NCBI GenBank assembly: GCA_020426345.1
Contig: JAGQQE010000005.1
Coordinates: 1 to 50,694, forward strand
DNA length: 50,694 bases
Origin: Planctomycetaceae bacterium
GTDB taxonomy: Bacteria > Planctomycetota > Planctomycetia > Planctomycetales > Planctomycetaceae
Direction: 5' to 3'
The position numbers and the translations under genes are program-made. Below are positions 6,921 to 15,338 of this stretch, piece after piece (positions within the stretch are counted from its first letter, which is position 1; every line of letters starts with the position of its first letter). Under the pieces are notes generated by a model. It searched no databases. It was not told the DNA's origin and saw nothing but the letters and a program-made list of their open reading frames with translations.

Positions 6921-9758
6921 TTACTGAACATCACTTTCCTCGGTGGCATCGATCCGGTCTGCAGTTGTGGATGAAACCGTGCCGGCGGCCGAAGGTGTGG
7001 AGGTCCGACGTAGCGGGAACGAGGGAAGTCGCAGGATGACTGCACCGGGTTGTATGCCGTCTCGAGCCATTGGAAAACGCCCACCCTCGTTCTGGAACAG
7101 CAGTGGATTCAGCTGAAAGTTCTCAGACGTTACTGTTGCGGGATCTGTCAGCCGAGCCCGACTACTTCCGTAGTCGAGCCAGATACTGTCGTCCGAGGTC
7201 AGCAGGTATCCACTGCTCTCTTCGCCATCACTGCGATTCTCCCAGTACTGACGCCACTGGGCCATGTCGAATATTCGACTGCCGTTGAAATCCATATCCG
7301 AGGTGTCGATTTGCCAGAGCGTCGAATATCCGCAGTACAGGTTGGTAAAACCCGTCCACGAAAGGGTAGATTGCATATCGTCCAGGTATGAGTTTCCGCT
7401 GGAAATCACCAGCGATTCCTCCGGGCTGGCCGAAGCAAAGACACACCCATCACTGATAACGTTCAAGCCGGGCAGCGTTCTCTGCGGCCCGCGGCCACTG
7501 GTGTCATCGCTGTCACGCATCACAATCAGGGGATGGGACAGAAGAGTTGTCACATGCTGCAGGCTGACTTCCAGGGAACCGGCAGTCTGTAGCATGGTCG
7601 CACTGCCGAAGTTCTGAATCAAACTGCCAGCAAGCGCGAACGCGGATTGCTGAATCATGATTCGCCCCTGGGGCTGCCCGCTAATGCGGACTGCCTGAGC
7701 TTCACCACGACAGACCACGCGATTCAATGTGATATACGTCCCGGTCGTTTCGTCTGAAATGGATGGTGGATCTGTCATTTCAATGACGCTTGCGGGCTGC
7801 TGAATTGGGTTCCGGCAGTCAATTGAAACGTTTTCGAGCGACAGTCGATTGGCTCCATCCATTCGAAACATGGTCCAGCGGTCCGTCGCCACTGTTTCTC
7901 GCATAACCATTCTCAGGTCAATGTCCCGGATTGTCAGAGTACTGCTGTTTCGAAGCGTGAACATTTCCGTCCGGGAAACTGCTCCTGCGCTGCTGCCGTC
8001 GAATTCGAGGGTCGGCCGAAAGCCGTCCGCAGCGCGAATGATCAGATTCAGTCCGGAAATCTTTACCGCAGGCTGAGCCACTATTTCCTGTGGGTGTCCG
8101 TTGTACTTGAGCAGAATCACGTCTCCGGATTTTGCGTCGGCGACGGCCCCGTTCAGTGTCAGGAACGATTGCACATCCCCGCCCTCTCGTTGTAGTAAGA
8201 ATGCTCCCGGATTTTCGGCAGAAACCTCCGCTGCGGATTCTGCCAGTGAAGCTTGCGGAACGTTCATCCGCCGAATGGAAGCTTCACGTCCGATGTGCGC
8301 GATCGCATCCAGTGGCGTGGAAGGCCAGATATGTCGAAGCGGACTTGCTGCCTGCTGAAGCAGATTCACATTGTCTGCCATTTCTGTGGGAGCATTCTGC
8401 ACGCCGGGTGCGTCAGCGCCGGTTGTTGTCGATTTGAACGTGGAGGCATCATCGTTGCTGGTTTCAGGGGGGGCGTCGCTGCTAAAGCTGTCAACGGGCG
8501 TTGCCTGAAAAGTCGATTCCGCGAGGGCGTCGGATACTGGAGTCTGAAGTGTTCGGGACGGATAGCGATCCATCACGAAGGCTGTGAGACAAATGACCAG
8601 AACCGAAGCAAATACCCAGATGGCTCCAACCGGCTGGCGCGTGATCACCGGCCCTGCACGTCGCCACACAATTCCTTCCGCAGGTATGCTTTGTAAACCC
8701 ATCAATCGCGCAAGCTGCAGCAGATCGGACAGCAGGAGAGCGGGGGCCTGATATCGGGCGTCCGGGTTGTTTGCCATCATCTTCTTCAGCACTGCGGCCA
8801 GTTCCGGGCTGATTCGGGCATTGATGGATCTGGGGTCTGGTGGCGATTTTCCCTGATGATCCAGCATCTTCTGAAAGGCATTGCCATCCGGATAGGGAGG
8901 TTGTCCTGTCAGCATGTGGTACATCGTGCATCCCAGCGAGTAGATGTCGCTGCGTATGTCCGCCTTGCTTGGGTCGCGGGCCTGCTCCGGGGCAATGTAG
9001 TCGAATGTACCGAGCGTTGTGCCAGCGACAGTGATATCTCCGATGCTGTCGGTGATGTCACGTCTGGCGAGTCCCAGATCCACGACCTTCACGCGGCCAG
9101 TGGGAGTCCTCATGATATTCGACGGCTTGATATCACGATGGACAATGCCAGCTGCCGCAATGTGATTCAGAGCCAGTGTGACCTGAATTGCATAGTTGAC
9201 GGTTTCATCCGGCGTCATCTGGCCGCTTTGCTGGATCAGTTCCTTGATTGTGATGCCGTCGGCAAGTTCGTAGGCGATAAAGTGAAAACCATCCTGGAAG
9301 CCCGTGAAATAGACGCGGGCAATGTTATCGTGATTCAGCTGAGCACAGGCTCTTGCTTCATTTCGAAATCGGGCTACCAGTGAGGCATCTGCTGCGGATG
9401 CCGGATGAAGTATCTTGAGAGCTACATCTCGAGAAAGCTCCAGATCCGTCGCTCTGAAAACAGCGCCCATGCCACCCGAGCCAAGCCTTTCCCGAATTTC
9501 ATAGTGGGCGAGCTGGATGCCGGATTCTTCGCCGTTGGGGAGACCATTTGCGGGAAACAATCGCTGCCGAAGAGCCTCCGGAGCCTGAAGCTCCGCCGTT
9601 GGCTCTGTCCGACGCTTTTCGGGAGAGGTGATGACGGTGTTCTCGCCATCGGCCACGAGCGGACGTTCAGACAGCGGGACGTCCGCAGAAATCGGACGAC
9701 CTTCGATTAAATCTGATTCGACGCGCGAGGGCATGCGACCACCAGCCAAAATTCGCAA
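6921..9758 (-). CDS. Ser/Thr protein kinase with membrane helix and extracytoplasmic beta-helix-like region
   Basis: A 945-residue Hanks-type kinase. The kinase domain spans about residues 86-345: glycine loop GSGGMG (93-98), ATP lysine K115, catalytic HRD (207-209), DLG instead of DFG (227-229) and APEQ (256-259). One transmembrane helix spans about 377-396. The roughly 540 residues beyond it lie outside the cytoplasm. They contain an S/T/D-rich linker and then strand-rich repeats (ILLKYNG, LNLIIRAADG, LTIRDIDLR, LSLENVSIDC, ITLNRVVCRG) that resemble a right-handed parallel beta-helix. This suggests a receptor kinase sensing a polysaccharide or wall ligand, which is inference. TTG 9758 gives the longest form; ATG 9734 (residue 9) is an equally possible start and leaves the kinase intact. 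Confidence 0.93.
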   Translation of the reverse strand: MRILAGGRMPSRVESDLIEGRPISADVPLSERPLVADGENTVITSPEKRRTEPTAELQAPEALRQRLFPANGLPNGEESGIQLAHYEIRERLGSGGMGAVFRATDLELSRDVALKILHPASAADASLVARFRNEARACAQLNHDNIARVYFTGFQDGFHFIAYELADGITIKELIQQSGQMTPDETVNYAIQVTLALNHIAAAGIVHRDIKPSNIMRTPTGRVKVVDLGLARRDITDSIGDITVAGTTLGTFDYIAPEQARDPSKADIRSDIYSLGCTMYHMLTGQPPYPDGNAFQKMLDHQGKSPPDPRSINARISPELAAVLKKMMANNPDARYQAPALLLSDLLQLARLMGLQSIPAEGIVWRRAGPVITRQPVGAIWVFASVLVICLTAFVMDRYPSRTLQTPVSDALAESTFQATPVDSFSSDAPPETSNDDASTFKSTTTGADAPGVQNAPTEMADNVNLLQQAASPLRHIWPSTPLDAIAHIGREASIRRMNVPQASLAESAAEVSAENPGAFLLQREGGDVQSFLTLNGAVADAKSGDVILLKYNGHPQEIVAQPAVKISGLNLIIRAADGFRPTLEFDGSSAGAVSRTEMFTLRNSSTLTIRDIDLRMVMRETVATDRWTMFRMDGANRLSLENVSIDCRNPIQQPASVIEMTDPPSISDETTGTYITLNRVVCRGEAQAVRISGQPQGRIMIQQSAFALAGSLIQNFGSATMLQTAGSLEVSLQHVTTLLSHPLIVMRDSDDTSGRGPQRTLPGLNVISDGCVFASASPEESLVISSGNSYLDDMQSTLSWTGFTNLYCGYSTLWQIDTSDMDFNGSRIFDMAQWRQYWENRSDGEESSGYLLTSDDSIWLDYGSSRARLTDPATVTSENFQLNPLLFQNEGGRFPMARDGIQPGAVILRLPSFPLRRTSTPSAAGTVSSTTADRIDATEESDVQ

Positions 9759-10322
9759 CCAGTTTCAAAGAACCAACCATTTCAATTTACGCCGCGATAG
9801 ATTCGAATCGCGTCGAATTCAGCTCTAAACGAGGTTCCGGCTTTCCATTTCAGCCGTACCCGTTGCGACCATCACCCAGCACGGACCTACAACTGAAAAG
9901 TGACAGATAATCGATACAAACCGCGAAATTGGGCGTCTGAGCCTGTGGGGATCACTTGCCCGATAGCTTGAGAGACAGGAAGAGACATCGATGACGAACC
10001 AGACGCCGCCCATTACAAAAAATGGTAGGGTCCACGGGCGTCTGAGTCAAAGACTGAGCATCGCTCGTGCCGGGAATTCGTTGCTTCAGATGGTCTCCGG
10101 ACTCCGGCCACGACCGACTTAACATCTCTATAGTATCTGGCCTGTTGTGGCGCTCTGTGGCGTGAATGGTCCCTCCATTGCAGCGGATGACCGTCGGCCC
10201 GCACGTGACCAAACAGGCAGCCACGACTTGTGTACGTAGTGGTTTGCTCCATAGAATCGTGGAGCCTCATTGAGCTGCAATGCAATTGCACGGGCGATGA
10301 TCGAGGGCTTGTGGAGTTGAAT
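9759..10322. other. Intergenic spacer, divergent promoter region
   Basis: 564 bp between the divergent kinase and CxxC protein genes. An imperfect palindrome at 9793-9812 (CGCGAT, 8-nt loop, ATCGCG) lies just upstream of the kinase start and could be an operator. A 43-codon reading frame (9991-10122) is listed separately. No RNA gene is recognised. Confidence 0.5.
9991..10122 (+). CDS. Possible small protein of 43 residues
   Basis: An ATG at 9991 sits 5-8 nt after a purine-rich AGGAAGAG (9977-9984), a better ribosome-binding site than many genes here show. The frame runs 43 codons to TAA at 10120. The product is basic and rich in R, G, L and S, with no recognisable domain or membrane helix. 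It could be a real small protein, a leader for the following CxxC protein gene, or chance. Weak call. Confidence 0.2.
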   Translation: MTNQTPPITKNGRVHGRLSQRLSIARAGNSLLQMVSGLRPRPT

Positions 10323-10952
10323 ATGCTTCCGCCGGGACTGCGTTTCTTACCAATACCGCAATTATTCAAGTCGACGTATCTGGACGGTCCTTTTGTTGAA
10401 TGTGTGGATTGCGGAAAATCGCTTGATTCTTCCTTTGTCTATACGATTCAAAAACGCATTGTGGCGGGTGAGCATGTTTTCGAAATGGCGATGTGCAGTG
10501 ATTGTCGAGGTCGACTGACTGAGACTTTTTCCAGGGAAAGTACTGCCGCCCTGCATTCCCGAATGGCCGAATGTTTTCGGGCCAGAGTCATCGGGTCGGA
10601 TATGAATCCCGTGGATACCGAATGCCCGGGCGATGACGAAGGTCCCACGAATCCGATGACGGACGAAATATTGCTCGACCGATGTCTGAATTACTGCGTG
10701 ATGTGTGAGTGTCCTCGTGAAACCTGTCACCGCTACTCACTGGCCGGGCTGTTTTCAGCAGCAAAGCTTGTCCTGCAAACCAGCGCGATCGGACAAAGTC
10801 CTGTCATGATGTGTAACGATTGCGAGAGTTCAATGAGCTCGCTTGTATCGCAGCAGACACGTGACAGCTGGGATCGGTTCATAGATGAGCACTTCGACGG
10901 GCCGCCCGCCATTGACGTCGATTCGCCGAATTACAGTCCGGTTGGGTTCTGA
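10323..10952 (+). CDS. CxxC-rich zinc-ribbon-like protein of unknown function
   Basis: A 209-residue protein. ATG 10323 is chosen because GGAG precedes it by about 8 nt; a longer frame begins at 10230 but lacks such a site. It has paired cysteine motifs CVDCGK, CSDCRG, CVMCEC plus a nearby RETC, and CNDCES. That is two sets of two CxxC knuckles, as in two zinc ribbons separated by about 80 residues of acidic linker. No enzyme motif, signal peptide or membrane helix is visible. The two halves look like a duplicated zinc-binding unit. Convergent with the FGGY kinase gene; its role is unknown. Confidence 0.75.
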   Translation: MLPPGLRFLPIPQLFKSTYLDGPFVECVDCGKSLDSSFVYTIQKRIVAGEHVFEMAMCSDCRGRLTETFSRESTAALHSRMAECFRARVIGSDMNPVDTECPGDDEGPTNPMTDEILLDRCLNYCVMCECPRETCHRYSLAGLFSAAKLVLQTSAIGQSPVMMCNDCESSMSSLVSQQTRDSWDRFIDEHFDGPPAIDVDSPNYSPVGF

Positions 10953-11010
10953 GATCGTTATCGTTTGCTCGTTCTCAGACGACAACCTTCCGTCGCCGGC
11001 AGAATCTTTA

Positions 11011-12474
11011 TTACGGGGTCATCATTTTCCTGATGGCAGTCACGGAAGGCCAGACTCCAAGTCGCGAACCAGCAAGCATGGAAGCTCCGGTTGCAGCTTC
11101 TTCCGGGTGCTGTGCGACGCGAACGGGGACTCCGAAACATCGTTCGACTGCCTCGACCAGGCGTGGGTTCCTGCGAGCGCCATTACCAGACATAACAATT
11201 TCCTGCACTGGATAGACTTCGTGGCGTCCGGCCTCCGCGTAAACGTCGAACATGGATTGCGCGATTCCGTTAAGCACCCCTGCAGCCACTTGTGCCGGGG
11301 TGAAGTTGTCGTTGTCGATGCCCGTGAACGTGCCTCGTAAGGCCGGGTTCTGACGAGTCCCGCGAAAGAAGGGCGTGCAGGTCAGCCCGTTGTTCGTGGG
11401 AATTGCCTTCATCTGTTCGTGCAGAGAATCCCAGATCTGCTCGTCAGTCCATTCGTACCCGAAGGCGTTCAGCCATTTGCGAATGGTGCGATTGACCCAC
11501 GCCAGGGAGTCCCCACCGCAGAGTCCAGCTCCGACCATCATGAAACGACCGGCTCCAGCGGATGTATCTGCCGGAAGATAGCGAGTGTCAAGGACATCCA
11601 GGCGGAGGAAGTTTTCCGAACGCCAAACGATCTGGCCTCCTGTTCCAATGTTGATCAACAGGGTTTGAGGATCGTCGGGCAAACAGCTGAGAACAGAAGC
11701 CTGGTTGTCTCCGATGGCATTGCAGACCGGTATTCCGGCGGGCAGTCCTGTCCGGGCCGCCAGTGCATCGTTGAGGATCCCGACTGCGACGCCACTGTCA
11801 CGGACTTCCGGAAGCAGATCTCCCTTGATGTTGGCTGCGATTAACAGGGACGGGCTCCAGCGGTCCTCCACCAGATCAAATAAACCGGAGGAAGCGGCGT
11901 GCGATCGATCTGTTACAGGTGGTTGCCCGGTCAGTTGCGAAACCATCCAGTCCGCTACAAAGGAGACTTTTGCTGTTTCGACCGGCCATTGCCCCAATTC
12001 CTTTAGCGCGTAAAGTGTCGTTCCAAGATAGCCCGCAGAAAGCCGGCACCCTGTGTTAACCATTGCAGCTGTTGTGGCGTTTGCCTGAAGCTGGCTGAGC
12101 AGGGTATTGCCGGACGGTTCAGGTCGGAGTGATCGGCGATCCTGCCACGTGATGACGTTACCAATGGTGTTGAGATGGCTGTCCAGCAGGACTGTGCTGT
12201 GCATCTGTCCGGTGAGACCAATGCCGACAATTTGATGTGAGCCTGCCGTGCCAGCCAATCGTCGTAATGTTTCCACGGCTGCATTCATGATCGCAATTGG
12301 CGACTGCTCTGACACGTCAGCTGGCTGGCCCTCAACGGCCGCGTGATGCGTCACTGTTTCTGATGAGAGCAATTCCCCTGCTTCAGAAATCAACACTCCG
12401 GAAATGCTGGTTGTGCCAATATCCAGTCCAAGGATCGCTTTGGCAGGAAACTGGTTCTCTACCGAGTTGGGCAT
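11011..12474 (-). CDS. FGGY-family carbohydrate kinase (xylulokinase/sedoheptulokinase type)
   Basis: A 487-residue sugar kinase of the actin/hexokinase fold. The N-terminal phosphate-1 motif is LGLDIGTTSISG (D18, G20, TT). GLTGQMHS and WQDRRS mark the sugar-binding region. GGDSLAW holds the likely catalytic Asp, and a C-terminal SGNGARRNPRLVEAVE is the FGGY adenosine motif. WQDRR, rather than WND or WNDGR, resembles sedoheptulokinase more than xylulokinase, so the substrate is left open; a pentulose or heptulose is likely. It is monocistronic, with no isomerase or transporter neighbour in the window that would fix the pathway. Cytoplasmic. Confidence 0.9.
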   Translation of the reverse strand: MPNSVENQFPAKAILGLDIGTTSISGVLISEAGELLSSETVTHHAAVEGQPADVSEQSPIAIMNAAVETLRRLAGTAGSHQIVGIGLTGQMHSTVLLDSHLNTIGNVITWQDRRSLRPEPSGNTLLSQLQANATTAAMVNTGCRLSAGYLGTTLYALKELGQWPVETAKVSFVADWMVSQLTGQPPVTDRSHAASSGLFDLVEDRWSPSLLIAANIKGDLLPEVRDSGVAVGILNDALAARTGLPAGIPVCNAIGDNQASVLSCLPDDPQTLLINIGTGGQIVWRSENFLRLDVLDTRYLPADTSAGAGRFMMVGAGLCGGDSLAWVNRTIRKWLNAFGYEWTDEQIWDSLHEQMKAIPTNNGLTCTPFFRGTRQNPALRGTFTGIDNDNFTPAQVAAGVLNGIAQSMFDVYAEAGRHEVYPVQEIVMSGNGARRNPRLVEAVERCFGVPVRVAQHPEEAATGASMLAGSRLGVWPSVTAIRKMMTP

Positions 12475-12798
12475 GCGTGATTTTCCTGAAGAAACGGAGC
12501 TTTGGCAGAGATTTTATCGCAAAGATCGAGATGAATCTTCCCCTGCGACCGGGGGAACTCCGGAGGACAAAGCCTGGAAACAATCCATCGAATCCGGTAG
12601 AATCCGGTCGCTGCTTCACTTTGCTGACGACAGGAGAGACGAACGGTTATCCGGGTCTGTCAGCTTCCACTTCATTTCACGGCACCTTTGCTGCTCACAG
12701 CGGCAAGGCTGGTGGGTATGATTTGCAGCCCCTGCCCCGATATCCCTTCAGACATCACTTATTCGCCCGCACGATAGCTGTTATCGACTGACGACTCT
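12475..12798. other. Divergent intergenic region
   Basis: 324 bp upstream of both the FGGY kinase (minus) and the DUF1549 protein (plus). It contains a tandem 9-nt repeat GAATCCGGT at 12590-12598 and 12600-12608, and a small hairpin CGATA/TATCG at 12772-12786, 13 bp before the DUF1549 start. No clear Shine-Dalgarno or promoter consensus was seen. Confidence 0.4.
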
Positions 12799-15321
12799 AT
12801 GAACCGAACGTACTTTTCCTCGCTCCTTCTGGTTGGCTTGTTGAGTTTGAGTTTTCGCGGCTTACTGGCCGACGAAGCCCAATCTCCGCAATCCGGTGAG
12901 TTCACAGCGGATCAGCTGGACCACTTCAATCAAAAGGTCTTGCCGGTTTTGAAATCCAACTGCCTGAAATGTCATTCCGGCAGCGAGCCCAAAGGTGAAC
13001 TCGATCTGACAACACGGGAAGGAATTCTGAAGGGAGGCGAATCGGGGTCAGCGGTAGACCTGAAAGACCACACGGCGAGCGTGCTGGTGATGGCGGTCAA
13101 TTTTGAAGGTTACGAAATGCCTCCGACCGGGCAAATGTCGCCGGCGCAGATCGAATCGATTGAAAAATGGGTTCAGATGGGAGTTCCCTGGCCTCGGGAT
13201 CTGGAACAAATCGAAGTTCACCACGAGCCCGGCCCGCCCAGGGTGAACGAGGAAACGAAGAAATTCTGGTCGTTTCAACCAGTTCGCGTACCGGTTGTCC
13301 CCAATGCACAGGGGGCATGGGCAAAGAACGAAATCGATCATTTCATTCTGCAGAAACTTGAAGCTGCCGGTCTGCAACCTTCGCCGCGGGCGGAGCCACG
13401 GCAACTGATTCGGCGGGCCTACTATGACCTGACAGGTCTGCCACCTTCACTCGATGAAGTTGAAGCCTTTGCCAGTGATCCTTCGGAGGCAGCGTGGGCC
13501 GCGGTCGTGGAGCGACTTTTGGATTCGCCACACTACGGCGAACAATGGGGACGGCATTGGCTGGACCTGGTCCGATATGCAGAAACCAATAGTTACGAAC
13601 GAGATGGACTGAAGCCGCATATCTGGCGATATCGTGACTATATCATCCAGTCGTTCAACGACAACAAGCCATACGACCAGTTCATCACGGAGCAGTTAGC
13701 AGGAGATGAACTTCCTGATCGAAACGCTGACAGTCTGATTGCCACCGGCTATTACCGTCTCGGCCGATGGGACGACGAACCTGTCGATCCTGAACTCGCT
13801 TTTTATGACGATATTGACGACATCCTGACGACAACTGGCCAGACTTTTCTGGGCCTGACAATCAATTGTGCGCGATGCCACGATCACAAAATTGATCCAA
13901 TGCCGCAGCGCGATTATTACAGAATGCTGGCTTTCTTTCGCAACGTGCGCAGATACGGTGAACGTTCGGAAGAGTCGGTCAAAGCAGCTTCCGTTGTGGA
14001 TATTGAACGTCCGGAAAACAGCTCACTGCATGCCGCCGCAATGCAGCGTTATGAGAAAGAAATGAAGGACATTGAGCAATTTCTGGCTCGCATCGAATCA
14101 AGAATTCAAGCCGATTTGAATGGTGTTGAAAACGACGAATTCCAATACGAAACAAATCGCGTTGCCCTGGTTGAAAAGCGTTCCGGAGGCCTGCTGACAG
14201 AGCGTGAAGTCAAACGATATGCGTCCCTGACTCAAAGACGCAACTATCTCCGTGAACATCGTCCCAGTGGATTGGGACAGGCGTTGTGCGTCAAAGAAGA
14301 TACCCGATACAAGCCGACGTTCGTCCTGCTCAGGGGCAGCCCGCAGGCACCGGGTGATGAAGTTGTCCCGGGATTTCCCGAAGTTCTTTCTCCGCCCGAC
14401 GCTGTGATTCCTCAAATGGCTGAGGGAGCTCAGTCGTCCGGTCGACGTACAGTACTGGCGAACTGGATTGCAAGCCCGGACAATCCACTGACTTCTCGTG
14501 TCATGGTAAACCGGATCTGGCAATATCACTTTGGTCGAGGCATCGTACGATCCTCAAGTGACTTTGGGTTTCAGGGTAACAAGCCAAGTCACCCTGAACT
14601 TCTGGACTGGCTGGCCGCGAAATTTGTGGAAGAGGGTTGGTCGATCAAACAGATGCATCGGTTAATCATGATGTCCGCTGCATACCAAATGAGCTCCGCG
14701 CCGCGCAACGAATGCCTCGCTGCGGACCCCACCAATGAACTTTTCTGGCGATTCGATATGCGACGACTGACGGCGGAAGAGATTCGGGATTCGATCCTCT
14801 GGGCAAATGGCACGCTGAATTCACAATCCATGTTCGGCCCCAGCATCTACACAAAGATCCCGGCGGAAGTCATGGCAGGTCAGTCTCGCCCTGGTGCTGG
14901 TTGGGGAGAATCGACCGCTGAAGAACGGGCACGTCGCAGCATTTATATCCATGTGAAACGATCGTTGCTCGATCCCGTTCTGGAAGCCTTCGATTTTGCC
15001 GATACCGATCAGTCGTGTCCCGTGCGATTTGCAACAACACAGCCAACGCAGGCACTCGGATTGATGAACAGCGATTTTGCTCATGAACAGGCGACTGAGT
15101 TTGCAGTACTGCTGACTGAAGAAGCGGGCAGCGAATTGCCCGCACAGGTGAAGCTGGCATTGAGCCGTGTTTTGCAAAGGCACCCGTCAGAAGACGAAAT
15201 CACACGCGGGCTGGATCTCATCAAATCACTTTCGTCCGAATATGGAATGACAGTCGAACAGGCTCGCGTCTACTTCTGCCTGGTCGCACTGAATCTGAAC
15301 GAATTCATTTATCTCGATTAA
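12799..15321 (+). CDS. Planctomycete cytochrome-c-like, DUF1549 and DUF1553 domain protein
   Basis: An 840-residue secreted protein with a signal peptide (hydrophobic residues about 7-23, cut near LLADE). A planctomycete cytochrome-c-like (PSC) region follows with one haem-type CLKCH at C55-H59. DUF1549 spans about residues 170-380 and includes a second CARCH (C357-H361); DUF1553 spans about 560-820 (MVNRIWQYHFGRGIVRSSSDFG, LMNSDF). This family, with DUF1501 next door, is very common in planctomycetes and is thought to act on secreted polymers, but no reaction is established. It is 17 bp from the DUF1501 gene and probably co-transcribed with it. The second CxxCH could also bind haem, which is not proven. 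Confidence 0.95.
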   Translation: MNRTYFSSLLLVGLLSLSFRGLLADEAQSPQSGEFTADQLDHFNQKVLPVLKSNCLKCHSGSEPKGELDLTTREGILKGGESGSAVDLKDHTASVLVMAVNFEGYEMPPTGQMSPAQIESIEKWVQMGVPWPRDLEQIEVHHEPGPPRVNEETKKFWSFQPVRVPVVPNAQGAWAKNEIDHFILQKLEAAGLQPSPRAEPRQLIRRAYYDLTGLPPSLDEVEAFASDPSEAAWAAVVERLLDSPHYGEQWGRHWLDLVRYAETNSYERDGLKPHIWRYRDYIIQSFNDNKPYDQFITEQLAGDELPDRNADSLIATGYYRLGRWDDEPVDPELAFYDDIDDILTTTGQTFLGLTINCARCHDHKIDPMPQRDYYRMLAFFRNVRRYGERSEESVKAASVVDIERPENSSLHAAAMQRYEKEMKDIEQFLARIESRIQADLNGVENDEFQYETNRVALVEKRSGGLLTEREVKRYASLTQRRNYLREHRPSGLGQALCVKEDTRYKPTFVLLRGSPQAPGDEVVPGFPEVLSPPDAVIPQMAEGAQSSGRRTVLANWIASPDNPLTSRVMVNRIWQYHFGRGIVRSSSDFGFQGNKPSHPELLDWLAAKFVEEGWSIKQMHRLIMMSAAYQMSSAPRNECLAADPTNELFWRFDMRRLTAEEIRDSILWANGTLNSQSMFGPSIYTKIPAEVMAGQSRPGAGWGESTAEERARRSIYIHVKRSLLDPVLEAFDFADTDQSCPVRFATTQPTQALGLMNSDFAHEQATEFAVLLTEEAGSELPAQVKLALSRVLQRHPSEDEITRGLDLIKSLSSEYGMTVEQARVYFCLVALNLNEFIYLD

Positions 15322-15338
15322 TCTGGAACAGAGATCTG

